From positions 7,673,013 through 7,737,012 of the forward strand of contig JAJEKV010000061.1 in the NCBI GenBank assembly GCA_021234155.1: DNA of 64,000 bases. The letters run 5' to 3'. The DNA comes from Isoetes taiwanensis (Eukaryota; Streptophyta; Lycopodiopsida; Isoetales; Isoetaceae). The translations under genes were made by a program, and so were the position numbers. This document shows, one piece after another, positions 43,518 to 54,740 of the stretch (position 1 is its first letter; every line of letters begins with the position of its first letter). The notes beneath the pieces were generated by a model, which had not been told where the DNA came from, did no database searches, and worked only from the letters and a program-made list of their open reading frames with translations.

Positions 43518-45971
43518 GGAGGGTCGCCATTCACGGCGCCCGTCCATTGGCGGCCATTAAATTTGTTTTTTTGTGTTTTTAGGGTTTCCATGACGATTTT
43601 GATGGAAGACTCATGCAGCTCCTATGTCGACAAGTGAGGGCTCCGCTTTCACAGCCAAAGAAGATCTTGCCACAGCCATTACATGCGTGTGATTGCATCG
43701 ATTTCTCAGGGGCTCCCTTCCTTGACTTAATTCCCAAAAAGCCCTTCGTATTTTTAAAATTTCCAAAATGCCCTTAAATTTTAAATATTTTCCCAAATAG
43801 CCCCGTATATTTTATAGTTCTGAAATTCGTGTGTTCTTTATTTCACATGTTGCTAAACTCTTTAGCTGCATTTTGGAAGATAAAGGTAGTGCGTTGGCTA
43901 CAGAGGATTTCGTTTCTAAATGTTCAGGGTTATGGTTTTGAATTGACTGTCAAAATATGGCTTTGAACTATGATTTAAGCCACTTCACCCTCCGGCCATG
44001 GAGGGCAACCCTCCGTGCGCAGCACCTTGTTTTTTTAGCACACCAGCCCTACCGGGCCTACAGCCTTTCTTGCAATTCTAGCTAATTTCTATGTCATCAA
44101 AATCTGATGTGCCTTATTTTGCACCATCAGATCTTGGCTTTTGCAAATCTAAGGCCAGAATAATTAGAAAATCTTCCACAAATGGGCACGGAGATGGAAA
44201 GGGTCATGGAGTAACTTCCTTTTCTTTTTTTCAAGCCTCATTTGAAGCTCTGCCGAATGCTACTGGTGGTATGGTGGAGCGTTTGGAGCGGTATCTGCTT
44301 GGAGCAGTATCTGTTTGGAGCGGTATCTGGTTGGAACAGTATAGATGCCGGATGTCTGGGTTTTGAACAGCCAATGTTCCTGGACGCTTGCCAGATTTGG
44401 TCATCTTCTCCAGAATGCTTGGTTTTGGAAAATCGAGCAGAGGTGTTTATTGATGAGTCGGCACCTAGATATTTTGTGGATTAGAAAATAAATGTGCCAG
44501 TTCCTAGAAGAGCAGATCGAAGTTGATCTGGACTCCGCTTCATTTGGCATACTTACTGGCCATTACTGGAGCCATATTCATATTTTGAAGCATTTGCATG
44601 AGTCTACAAAATAATTTAATCATGCTGCAACACAAGCGTCAGCATCTTCATCTTAGGGATCTCTTTGTAAGTTATACTGCTTCTGTGTTTTTTTATATTC
44701 TTATTCTTAATTAACAATAAGATGATTACTTGCTTGTTTTCCAAAAATCGTAGTGTTGATCAATTTAGATTATGTTTCAGATGGTACCTTACTCCACATA
44801 TACATGGATTGGTATTACAAATTGAATGCAGGTGGTGAACATTGTAAACCTGACTGGAACTGGACTTTGTGTAAGGCGTGTTTCTAAGATAGGTGTTTTT
44901 CATCACAAAACCATCAGGAAATATGAAGCATTCACTCAACAACTCATAAGGTCAGCCCAACCACGATCTTGCCTGCGAGTAGGTTATTTTTGATGTGGTA
45001 TCCTGTTGGGGTGGTCTTCGAGATGAGTCTAATGTTCCCTTTTCGTAAAATCCTACTACATTTGTGTAGAATGGATCCAGGCAATCCGTTTTTTGCCGGA
45101 CAAATTATACAAGGTGGATCATTGTCTACAATTAGTTGTTGTAAAAAATCCAAGGAGCGTATGCAATGTCGAGCTTCATTATGTGTCTTCTGAGTTCTAC
45201 CTATGGCGAGAAGGTTTGTCTGCTCTTTGATTTTTCTGGTTGGATATTTCTGGCAGTATCCGGCTCTCAGGTAACTCTAGGATTCCGGTCAATTTAGTTG
45301 GGTCGTTCCATTTTCTATATTTCGCTTCATTTTGCGCTTGATATTTCTCAGTGGTTTGGGATCGATGCTTGCATCAAGGCTCAATAATCTGCCTCGGATT
45401 TAGGATATTAGGAGACGTGATGGCATGCAAATATACCATTAGATCTAAGTTTTTCCCATCCACGGTCACGAAAATTAGAAAAGCCTTAAAAAATTGGAGA
45501 ACGGGGATAGCAAAGGACATCCACGTATTGCCTTTGGGGACTTCTGAAAATGTATCTGGACCTTCTTAGAAGCCTGGAGCAGCAGGTGATACTGCAAGAC
45601 CTGTGCAACGCCTGCTCATGGAGCTTTGCAAACGGAACTCCACATCTAAGGTAAGTCTTTTCAAATTTTAAAATTCATTCTTCCAAAATTAGGGTCTTCT
45701 TCTAATGGAATCGATGCTTGCAAGCATGTTTTATTAGCTTTGTCTTGTTTTTGTTTAGGTTTTGAACTGTGGGTTCGAGTTAGGGCAACGACCTGTTTTG
45801 ATTTAGGGCAGTGACATGTTCCTCATCTGGCATGGCTGCTCAAAGCATCGCCACCATCGCAGCTACAGCCATTAGGATTCGGCAAAGCTCTTTCAAGAGT
45901 CATCTTACTTACAGGTTGTGACGTTCCACATATTTATATGCATATTTAAGTATAAATACGTGACACGTCAC
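43518..45971. other. Unassigned stretch with scattered exon-like frames
   Basis: Frames of 70-90 codons occur (44091-44366, 44969-45193, 45351-45569) without recognisable domains. The first contains a 4 x 16 bp minisatellite. I do not annotate genes here. Confidence 0.3.
44282..44346 (+). repeat. Four 16 bp tandem units
   Basis: Units TTGGAGCGGTATCTGC, TTGGAGCAGTATCTGT, TTGGAGCGGTATCTGG and TTGGAACAGTATAGAT follow each other directly. Confidence 0.85.
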
Positions 45972-46004
45972 TATGAATAATTAATGGCACATTAATTATT
46001 CATA
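45972..46004. repeat. Perfect 15 bp palindrome with 3 bp spacer
   Basis: TATGAATAATTAATG (45972-45986), GCA, then CATTAATTATTCATA (45990-46004). It can form a perfect hairpin or cruciform and lies about 210 bp upstream of the gypsy 5' LTR. Confidence 0.9.
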
Positions 46005-46215
46005 AGCTAAGGTTAGCTATGTTAATAATTAAATTATAAAGGTGGAAACCTAACCAAAACCCTAATTCGAATTTAGGGCTTATCCTAATATTAAAAAGGG
46101 CTAAAATACCAAATTAGCTAATATTAACCAATGTAGAGCATGCCACCTGGCCCAAATCGATTGGGCAAGGTAGGGTTTCCATTTTGGACACCCAAATTAG
46201 GGCTTTTGTGCCCCA

Positions 46216-46788
46216 TGTTAGTCCTGTGCCTCCTGGTACAGGACTATTCATGCATCTGATGCACTGGTCAAGCTCAAGGATCCTCGGTCCACCCGGGTCA
46301 GCCATCAAAGGCTCGCAGAAGACCAAGCGGCAGACCACGCAATCAAAGCCTTTGGTCAGTCAACAAGAGGCGCCGCTCGGACAAGTGACGGCCCGTCACC
46401 GCCGCGTCGTCGGCGAGATTCTAGGCACTTCAAGAGGCACCGCCAACATTCACCAGAATCAGGCCTCCTTCCGTGAGTCGGCACCGAGATCGGTCGAGTG
46501 TCTATATTGGGCCCAAGGCCATTGTACTATATATATGAGTAGAGCTAGCACATGAGTTTTTAGATGAGTTTTGAGTCTTGTCTCCTTTCGGTTTTTCTAT
46601 TGCGAGAGCTCATGTATGTTCATCATTGATATCAAGGAAGCTTATCATCTTTCTCTCATTTGTTCTGTTTTCTTCTTCTTCTTCTCTTTTGCAAATCCCC
46701 GTGACATAGTCCCCCGGACTCTCCCTGTTAGATCCACGGGTCCTCACAGAGGGCTTCTTCCGTGAGTTCCCAACCTGCACCCCAAACA
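46216..46788 (+). repeat. Gypsy 5' LTR
   Basis: 573 bp starting TGTTAGTCCTGTGCC and ending CCCAAACA. Shares with the 3' LTR GGTACAGGACTATTCATGCA, GGCACTTCAAGAGGCACCGC, the TATA-like ACTATATATATGAG (46526), a CTTCTTCTTCTTCT tract and GATCCACGGGTCCTCACAGA. Confidence 0.88.
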
Positions 46789-46808
46789 TCGCCGCTGCGG
46801 GGATGATT
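46789..46808 (+). promoter_or_regulatory. Gypsy primer binding site, tRNA-Asp-like
   Basis: TCGCCGCTGCGGGGATGATT follows the LTR end directly. It resembles, with small gaps, the TGGCGCCGTTGCCGGGGAT site complementary to tRNA-Asp used by Athila/Tat-type elements. Confidence 0.6.
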
Positions 46809-46923
46809 CCATCCTACTTTCTTTCCGCCGCCATGTCTGTCCGTAGTAACTTCACGCCCGCACGAACTCCTTTCTCGACGACCTCTCGCTTGAGCGACAT
46901 CGGCGCCGGAAACCGCTCGCGAC

Positions 46924-47325
46924 ATGTATGGATTCCCTTATGACATAGAGGGAGGCCATCTTAGGCCTAGGGCTCGGTCGGCCACCCACCCTCGTGGTCC
47001 TGTCTCGCCCCGGTTCCCCGCCCAAGCGTGCAAACATTGCTCACAACCTCCCCCCTCATCACTATCGGGGGAGCCTTATCAGGCCCAACCTTCTCAACCG
47101 ATTACTTTCATACCCCCTCAACATGCCTACATCCATCATTCTTCGGGCCATACGCCTCTTCCTTCACAACCATCATCTCCACCGGGGACGCGCTTATCCA
47201 CACGCCTCCTTTGCGCCTACCAGGAATATCCTTTCCCTACGTTTCCCAACGCCCTTCCTGTTTTACAACCTTACGGATCTCAAAACCAATGCTCCCGCTA
47301 CTTGGGCCAACCTCAACCACCCCTT
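46924..47325 (+). pseudogene. Gypsy gag, 5' part (proline-rich), truncated by copia insertion
   Basis: An open frame starts MYGFPYDIEGGHLRPRARSA and is rich in Pro, Ser and Gln. It runs without stop to the copia boundary at 47326; codons beyond belong to the copia LTR. Gag continues at 52806 on the far side of the insertion. Confidence 0.6.
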
Positions 47326-47883
47326 TCAAGGAATTATGAATTCAAGTCAACACCGAGATAGAACTAGATGCTATTCCTATATGCAATGAAACTTAGTTTA
47401 ACTTCAATGAATATCAAATACATGAGATATTCAAAATACAATGGTTGAGGCAATCGAAAACCACATTGATTATTATGACTTAGTTTCGATAGCCCAAGCC
47501 TGCTCCAAGTGAACAGCTATATCACCATTCCGATCAATACGACTTCTATGTAGTTCTGCTTCCATTTATAGGGCAAGGATCCGCCGCACAGGCCAGATCC
47601 CACCGATCGAAAGCAATCTTTGGATTGATCTCCATTGCATCCGGAGGTTTCCATAATTTGAATTCCATCTGGCTCGAAACTATTGAACCGAGATGTTTAA
47701 CTTCGACCCTAATATGATAATATAATCTTGTGAACCTTGGAACCATTAAACATTCTCGTAAATATAAGGTCATGTGACCATTAGGTATCTCTGAGAGTTC
47801 TTCTGTGTGCAACCATATGGACATATATCTGAGTGTTCTTCTGCTCACTGTGTTCTCTAGAGAATTAGCATGAATTTCCTTCA
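47326..47883 (-). repeat. Copia 3' LTR
   Basis: 558 bp. On the plus strand it runs from TCAAGGAATTATGAATTC (the terminal TG is changed to TC) to GCATGAATTTCCTTCA. A purine tract ATGAAGGGGAA (minus strand, about 47884-47894) abuts it, as expected for second-strand priming. Confidence 0.93.
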
Positions 47884-47924
47884 TTCCCCTTCATGCTAAT
47901 TTCCTTGAATTCCCAAATTGCCTT

Positions 47925-49671
47925 TTAAACTTCAAACTTAGCTTTCGATAGACCTTTGGTTAATATGTCTGCTACTTGTTCATGTGTAGAAATATATTCA
48001 ACTGTCACTATGCCTTTTGCAACCAATTCCCTAATGAAATGAATATGCAATTCAATATGCTTAGTCCTTTGATGTAGCACTGGATTCTTTGTAATTGCTA
48101 TGCAACTCAAACCGTCGTAGTAGAGAATCAGAGGCAACTTCTGAATAACCTTCAGTTCATTGAGCAATCGTCTCAACCCATGCAATCTCCTTTGCAGCAA
48201 GTGTTGCAGAATTATATTCTGCTTCAGCTGTTGACATAGCAACACATGATTGCTTTTTGCTTTTCCAAGCAATAGCTGCTCCTCCCAACATCAAACAAAA
48301 TCCAGAGGTTGATTTTCTTGTATCAATATCGCTGCCCCAATCAATCAGAAGATACCCCTTGAGTATTAGATCATTGTTGTTGAATGTCAATCCCCGATTT
48401 TGTGTATACTTAAGATATTTGAGCACTCTTTTTGCTATAGTCGGTGTTGCTCGCCACGGATTGCTACAAAATCTGCTTAGCAAATTAACTGTGAATGCTA
48501 TTTCTGGCCTGGTACAGTTTGATATGTACAATAAACATCCTATGAGTTCCATGTATGGAACTTTTTCCATTTCCATTACTTCTTCTTGAGTTCTGGGACT
48601 GTGTTCACTTGATAATTTCAAACCTTGAACAATTGGAGTTCTGGCAACATTGCAGTCCTGCATATTGAACCTTTTGAGCATGTTCACTATATTGCACGTT
48701 TGAGAAATTTTCAGAATATGTTCTCCTCTATTCCTTGATACCTCCATTCCTAAGAATTTCTTGAGTTCCCCCAGATCTGTCATTCTAAATTTGCTGGTGA
48801 GAATTTGCTTGCAGTGATTTAGTATTTCCATATCACTAGGCACTAGAATATTGTCATCAACATATAAAGCTAGTATGCAAAACTGACTTCCTTTGTTGAG
48901 AATATATAAGTTTCCATCATTTAGAAACTTTGTGAAGCCTTGATCAAGAAGATACTTATCTATGCATTCATACCACATTCTGGGAGACTGCTTTAGGCCA
49001 TACACAGCACGGTTTAGTTTCCAGACCATGCCTTCCCCTGGGGCTTCAAATCTTGGTGCTTGCTTCATGTATACATCATCCTTTAACTCTGCATTCAAAA
49101 ATGCTGTGCTTACATCCATGTGGTGTATATCTAGATTATGTGCATTTGCAAATGCCAAGAGGATTCTAATGCTTGTCAACTTCACTATGGGAGAAAAAGT
49201 CTCCTCATAATCTATTCCTTTCCTTTGGGTAAAGCCCTGTGCTACCAGCCTTGCCTTGAATTTTTCTTCTCCATTAATGCCCCTTTTGATTTTATACAAC
49301 CACTTGCTGCCTATGATGTTTTTCTTTTCGGGCTGTTTGACAACATCATAGGTCTGTGTTCTTTTAAAGGCTGCAAGTTCTTCAATCATAGCATCTTTCC
49401 ATTGTCCTGCATGTTGAGATTTCATAGCCTCCTCATAAGATTGTGGTATATCAGGGTCAAGCATTGCCATTATTTGATGTATATCTAGTTCTTCTCTATG
49501 CAACCTTCTGCTCCTACCATGTTCAGTCCTGCCATACACATCAGGGTTAATTTTCATTGTCTCCATTGTCCCTTTTAGATGTTCTACTTCTGTCCTTCTT
49601 TTCCCCTTATCCTGCCCAAGTTCAATATTATGAGAATGATCCGCTGGTGCGCATTGTCTCCCCTTCGACAT
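47925..49671 (-). pseudogene. Copia reverse transcriptase and RNase H
   Basis: From 49671 the frame runs 504 codons. It contains YEEAMKSQHAGQWKDAM, IIGSKWLYKIKR, FKARLVAQGFTQRKGIDYEE, TFSPIVKLTSIRILLA, DVSTAFLNAEL and the active-site box ALYVDDNIL (YVDD intact), all standard copia reverse transcriptase motifs. RNase H begins STSGFCLMLGGAAIAWKSKK and SCVAMSTAEAEYNS. Near 48180 a frameshift moves the end into another frame (48272-47925) with IAITKNPVLHQRTKHIELHI and VADILTKGLSKAKF before a stop just inside the 3' LTR. It converts element RNA to DNA in the virus-like particle; this copy cannot make the whole protein without the frameshift being an error. Confidence 0.92.
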
Positions 49672-49752
49672 TAGAATAGTCTTGCTGACCGCATGTACAT
49701 TATCTTGTCCTTCAATTGATTGCTCCTTTTCCGTCTCAAAGCAGCTTTATGC

Positions 49753-50385
49753 TCAGATTTGCTTGCTCTTCCCGAAAGTGTTAATTACTAGGTCATCATC
49801 ATCAGTATTATTCAAGCTATTTGACTTGACCAAATCATCACTCGAATAATTGATGTCTTTACTTAATGCCTGCTGTACTTCAGACCTGTTTCTGTAAACT
49901 ATATGCTCATTAAAAATGACATCCCTGCTAATGATTATTTGCCTTTTTTCAGGATCATACATCCTATAAGCCTTTGCTTGTTCATCATACCCTGCCAAGT
50001 AGCACTTGATAGCTCTATTATCTAGTTTTTTCCTCAATTCCTTAGGGATATGAGTATATCCCAGGCAGCCATAGGTTTTGAATAGTTCATAAGATGGCAT
50101 ACTTCCACTCCACATTTCTTGAGGTGTTTTCCCTTGAATACTTGTGGAAGGTAGTTTATTTTGCAACAATACAACTGTTTTAACAGTCTCTTCCCACAAA
50201 TAATTAGGCATACCTGAGTGCTTGAGCATTGATCGAAAGCAAAGATTGAGAATGGTCCTGTTTTCCTCTCTCGCTATGCCATTTTGTCGAGGAGTGAACC
50301 TACATGTCAATTGCCTCGGAATTCCATGATCTCGCAGTTGTTTGTTAAATGCTCGATAAAACTCACCACCCCTCCGATCTAACAC
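49753..50385 (-). pseudogene. Copia integrase, central and C-terminal part
   Basis: The frame holds RRGGEFYRAF (second catalytic Asp region, where DRGGEF or SDNGGEF is usual), FTPRQNGIAREENRTI, and the C-terminal phrases YLWEETVKTVVLLQNKLPST and YGCLGYTHIP. In functional copies the phrase is NGVAERKNRT, with the Glu being catalytic. Here an Arg occupies that place and Glu follows, so the active site is probably lost. A frame break separates it from the upstream part ending at 50502 and another from the reverse transcriptase at 49671. Confidence 0.85.
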
Positions 50386-50501
50386 ATTTAATCTTTTTTT
50401 CCGGTTTGTCTTTCTACCTCTTGTTCAAACAATTTATATGCCGAGAATGCTTGATCCTTATGCCTTAATAGATAACATTTGGTTTTCCTTGAAAAATCCG
50501 T

Positions 50502-51599
50502 CTATGAATGTGATAAAATACCTCTTCCCAAATGGACCAGAACATTGATGGGGCCACATAAATCAAGATGTATGAGTTCAAGAATTTCTTTGGCCCTCTT
50601 GTTTGATTTAACAAATTTTAGTCTGGTATGTTTACCCAGCATGCATCCTTCGCACACAAATTCCTTTTCTCCTTCTTCTTCAGCCACAATCATATTATGT
50701 TTGGCCATATATTTGAGATTATTTATGTTAGTATGCCCTAATCTTTCATGCCATCTCCTGAGAGTTGGAACAGATATTGCATTGATTGAACCATCACATT
50801 TTACATCATTTAATGCAAAGAGGTTTCCCACTCTTCTAGCTAAAAATTTCAATGTATTATCCAAATAGATGTTACATTGAGTTTTCTCAAAGCATACTTT
50901 ATATCCAAGATCGACAAGTTGACTGATAGAAATCAGATTTCTAATAATTGAAGGAACACATAAAACATTCTTTAAGTCTACTGGCTCTCCAGATAAATCA
51001 AAGATCTCAAGGATTCCAGCCATTTTGACTTTTTGTAAGCTGCCATCTCCCATTTGTACATAGCTGGACCCTTTGACCACTTTCTCCTTGAGTTTGTCTG
51101 AGTTTTTAATCACTGATCTTTCAGCTCCTGAATCTAGAACAAACAATTCATCTTTAGAATCCAGTTCTTGGATGGACAATGATTTGCTAATATCAGAATT
51201 ATTAGGGCATACCTCAATATTTTCGTCCTCAACTTCCTCCTCCTCAATGTTGACATTTTTTGCAATGTTTACTGCAGGATTTCTTCCTCTCCCTCTTCCT
51301 CTAATGTTTTGATTTTTTCCTCTTATGAAACTTCCCCTGAAATTATCAGTGCCTCGGCCTCTTCCTCTATTCAAATCTTTGGGACTTGAACAATTTACTG
51401 CCATGTGGCCATAGCCATTGCAGTTATAACATTTGTTCTCTTGTGTCCTCTTTGGACAATTATTTTTTAGATGCCCATATTGGTTGCAAATATAGCATGG
51501 CCCTAATTTGCTCTTATCAGAGGTTTTATTTTTCCCTTTTCCAGCAAATAGGATTTCAGTATGATCTCCATTATCACTAGTCAATGATTTTTGTTCCAC
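50502..51599 (-). pseudogene. Copia gag C-terminus, protease and integrase N-terminus
   Basis: A 365-codon frame. Two CCHC zinc knuckles (CYICNQYGHLKNNC and CYNCNGYGHMAVNC) bind nucleic acid. An Arg/Gly-rich stretch (GRGRGTDNFRG, RGRGRGRN) follows. The protease core is ELFVLDSGAERSVI with the catalytic DSG. The GAG-pre-integrase zinc region is TLRRWHERLGHTNINNLKYM with C..C in FVCEGCMLGK. The integrase core begins ELIHLDLCGPI with its first catalytic Asp. The frame ends by frameshift near 50502. Confidence 0.92.
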
Positions 51600-51604
51600 T
51601 GCTT

Positions 51605-52229
51605 TTAACCATCACCAAGATGGTCTCTACTTTTTGCTACATTCCTCACTAAGGTGGACAAATGATCAAAATTTGAAAATGCACGTGCTATGGTCATTAC
51701 CTGATAATCTTGAGTAATGCTTGTGCCTGCTGCCTCCAGATCTGCTACCAGATTGTCCAATTTCTGGAAAAACTCAGTGATGTCATCATTATCATGGAAC
51801 TTCAAGTTCCTTAACTCCCTATCAAGTACATCCAGCTGAGAGGATGTCTTATTTTCATATGTTTTTATCAAGTAATTCCAAATGCCCTTCGGGCTCATTC
51901 CCCTTACTTTTAACAGTATGCTAGAACCTAGCTTAACTGTAAGTATACTCTTTGCTTCAATTAATTTAGCAACATTACTCACATCAGCACTAGTTACCTC
52001 CTTGGAACTAGATACACCCTTCCCTTTTGAGCTAGAGCTCTCGCCATTTCTCATTTCTGCTATTTGTCTCACTGTCTTGTTCACCTTCTTCAATGTCTCC
52101 ATTGACATAGGTCCACAAACCTTCAACTTCCAGAATTTCCTTAATCTTCTCTTTCCACACTTGAAATCCTCCTGTACCTTTGAAAACATCCACTGCACTT
52201 AGTAAGGAAGCACCTAGTCTAGTTGACAT
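51605..52229 (-). pseudogene. Copia gag N-terminus, frameshifted
   Basis: The start Met (52229) leads into STRLGASLLSAVDVFKGTGG and FQVWKEKIKEILEVEGLW, typical of copia gag. A frame change near 52060-52140 moves on to a frame with a UBN2-like gag domain: GMSPKGIWNYLIKTYENKTS, LDRELRNLKFHDNDDITEFF and KLDNLVADLEAAGTSITQDY. A stop near 51605 separates it from the zinc knuckle part, possibly another single-base change. Confidence 0.85.
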
Positions 52230-52236
52230 GTTCCTG

Positions 52237-52247
52237 CTCTGATACCA
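52237..52247 (-). promoter_or_regulatory. Copia primer binding site (initiator tRNA-Met)
   Basis: Reverse complement reads TGGTATCAGAG, two bases inside the 5' LTR end at 52250. This is the standard priming site of plant copia elements. Confidence 0.95.
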
Positions 52248-52249
52248 AA

Positions 52250-52805
52250 TGAAGGAATTATGAATTCAAGTCAACACCAGATAGAACTAGATGCTATTCC
52301 TATATGCAATGAAACTTAGTTTAACTTCAATGAATATCAAATACATGAGATATTCAAAATACAATGGTTGAGGCAATCGAAAACCACATTGATTATTATG
52401 ACTTAGTTTCGATAGCCCAAGCCTGCTCCAAGTGAACAGCTATATCACCATTCCGATCAATACGACTTCTATGTAGTTCTGCTTCCATTTATAGGGCAAG
52501 GATCCGGCCGCTTAGGCCAGATCCCACCGATCAGAGCAATGCTGGATTGATCTCCATTGCATCCGGAGGTTTCCATAATTTGAATTCCATCTGGCTCGAA
52601 ACTATTGAACCGAGATGTTTAACTTCGACCCTAATATGATAATATAATCTTGTGAACCTTGGAACCATTAAACATTCTCGTAAATATAAGGTCATGTGAC
52701 CATTAGGTATCTCTGAGAGTTCTTCTGTGTGCAACCATATGGACATATATCTGAGTGTTCTTCTGCTCACTGTGTTCTCTAGAGAATTAGCATGAATTTC
52801 CTTCA
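52250..52805 (-). repeat. Copia 5' LTR
   Basis: 556 bp from TGAAGGAATTATGAATTC to GCATGAATTTCCTTCA (plus-strand reading), with short inverted ends TGAAGGAA/TTCCTTCA. Nearly identical to 47326-47883. Confidence 0.95.
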
Positions 52806-54175
52806 CCTTCATCAGGGTCCTTCAGGCACCATGCCACATCCAACTCAACCTCAATATCCTCACTATACTGTTCCTGTCCAGCCAAGCACTTTCACATCTT
52901 CCTTTCAGACTCTGAAACTGACTTATCCCACCTTTGGCAACACGAAAGGCAAACCGTTAGACCAAAGTGCTCAGGCCCACATGGAAGAATTTGAGGCTCT
53001 AGCTGTCCTAAATGGTCATGCGCAACCTCGCCTGAAATTCCACATCTTTTCCACCACCGCGTGGTTTTCTCCTCATCAATGGCTCATGTCCAACAAAAGC
53101 CATTGGAAACAAGACTGGTCCAAATGAGAACCGCTTTTGCCTCATTATGGAACCACGGATGATGATCAACTTCATCTCAAGCAACTCAATGAACTTCAAC
53201 AAGAGCCCACTGAGTCCGCCTCGGGATTTTATGGATCGACTTCACATTCTCGCTAAGTAAGCTCAAGGAATACCCCACACAGCCGATTTTGGTCCGGTTT
53301 CTCCAAGGACTTCCTCCAGCCTATTCGGCCTCATGATCAATACCAAGGCCCCAAGACTTTGGAGCGTGCTATCGACCTTGTCAATCACTACCAATGTTTC
53401 CTCCCGAGGCGTGGCTCTTCAAGAGCTCCCGCTCATTCCACCTCGCCATGGTTCCACAAACGGCCGTTTCACTCAACACGCTTAATCCACAAATAATCAA
53501 AACTGGTGCCATATTTGCAAATACCAAGGCCATTTGGCAAATGAGTGCAACTCCACCAATGGCTCGCCTCATTGCAAGTTTTATGCAACATGTGCAATCA
53601 TGCCACCTAAGAGTGCACTCGCGACTCATCCCACAATCGCTCAAGAACAAAATGGTTTATCAAGTACAAACCACACCTCAAAGAACAATCGCGACTATCG
53701 CCAGCCACCACCACTTCGTGCAACCCACGCAACTCTATCAGCAACAGAGCAACCACGGGGATCCAACCAACGCCCTCCTTTTGATCCTTCTAAAGCTCGT
53801 TATCACCGCCAAGAATGGGGTCATACCACCACGGGCGTGTCCTCAACTTCCACAAGTTCGTGTATGCCTTCCCCGCACAAATCAGACCACATCGGTCCGC
53901 CTCACGGCTTACCAACTCGATTGCTAATGGCAAACAAGGCCCGAGACCAGTTCTAAGAAGCCACCAAGAGCCCAAAGAATCACGCTTATCAACCAGTTTC
54001 CAAAGAAATCAACCTCAACCGGATCAACAAGCACAAGAGGAAATTTTTCGTGCACTTAATCCTCCAAGTCCAAACCACAAATTGGGTTGGTTTAGTTTCA
54101 CGCTGCATCAAGGCATCACGCCCCTTGACCATTATTCAATGGCACGCGAACCCCGCTTTTGCAGCTGACACCATT
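52806..54175 (+). pseudogene. Gypsy gag, 3' part with zinc knuckle
   Basis: Continues the proline-rich gag after the copia insertion: KLTYPTFGNTKGKPLDQSAQ and AHMEEFEALAVLNG near 52915-53020, then capsid-like FHIFSTTAWFSPHQWL. Further gag capsid phrases occur in other frames up to 53400. A CCHC knuckle WCHICKYQGHLANEC lies at 53504-53548 with Cys at 53507 and 53516. Frames change at least four times. Gag would package element RNA. Confidence 0.75.
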
Positions 54176-54599
54176 CCTCATGAGGACTAAAAAAGGTTCA
54201 CTTTGCACCGACTTGAGAAGCTTATGCCACATGTCATGCCCAAAGTTCGACAAAGCATTTTGAACCTCATGCAAGCCGCCAAGGCCGCACCTTGGCAAAT
54301 GTTCATGCCACCACTAGAGCTCAACAAAGACAAGATACCCTTCCACATCTCAACCTCCACGCCTCGACGTATCCCAATATTGCCGCCGAGGTTGACTTAC
54401 TCAAAGAAGTTGCCGCTTCCCCGCCACGCACTCCCGCACCAAAGAGAACCAAAGCCAGATCCTTTTTCTCATGTGCCTCTAGAACTCCAAGAGGAGCTAG
54501 CCAAGATCAAAATTCCTTTAAGCTTGGCAACCATTTTAAAACTCGGCCCCGCCTCAAGGACCGCTACCACTCCCCAACCGCTTTAGTTGGGGTCTGTGG

Positions 54600-54740
54600 T
54601 TACCTCTACACCCACGGCCCATGCCACTTGGGTAATCGCCAAGTCAACCATGTTCAAATAGATGGAGGTAGCGCAGTCAATCTCATCACGGATAAACTCC
54701 GCAAAACAAATGGGCATCACACAACTCTTTCGCGGCCCCA
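54600..54740 (+). pseudogene. Gypsy aspartic protease core
   Basis: The phrase NRQVNHVQIDGGSAVNLIT (about 54634-54690) holds a DGGSAVN version of the retropepsin active site (usually D(S/T)G or DGGS in Athila/Tat). Flanking parts are frameshifted. Confidence 0.7.

Larger units (their letters stand above)
47326..52805 (-). mobile_element. Ty1/copia LTR retrotransposon nested in gypsy gag
   Basis: A 5.48 kb element in reverse orientation with two highly similar LTRs (47326-47883 and 52250-52805), a tRNA-Met primer site, gag, protease, integrase, reverse transcriptase and RNase H in copia order. CCTT flanks both ends (47322-47325 and 52806-52809), a possible shortened target duplication. The LTRs differ mainly within one 35-45 bp window. 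Several frameshifts break the polyprotein. It is younger than its gypsy host. Confidence 0.93.

Noticed and set aside
45918..46215. TGTGACGTTCC at 45919 as the start of the gypsy 5' LTR
   Set aside because: Homology to the 3' LTR begins only at about 46216/62160; the earlier part has no counterpart at the 3' end.
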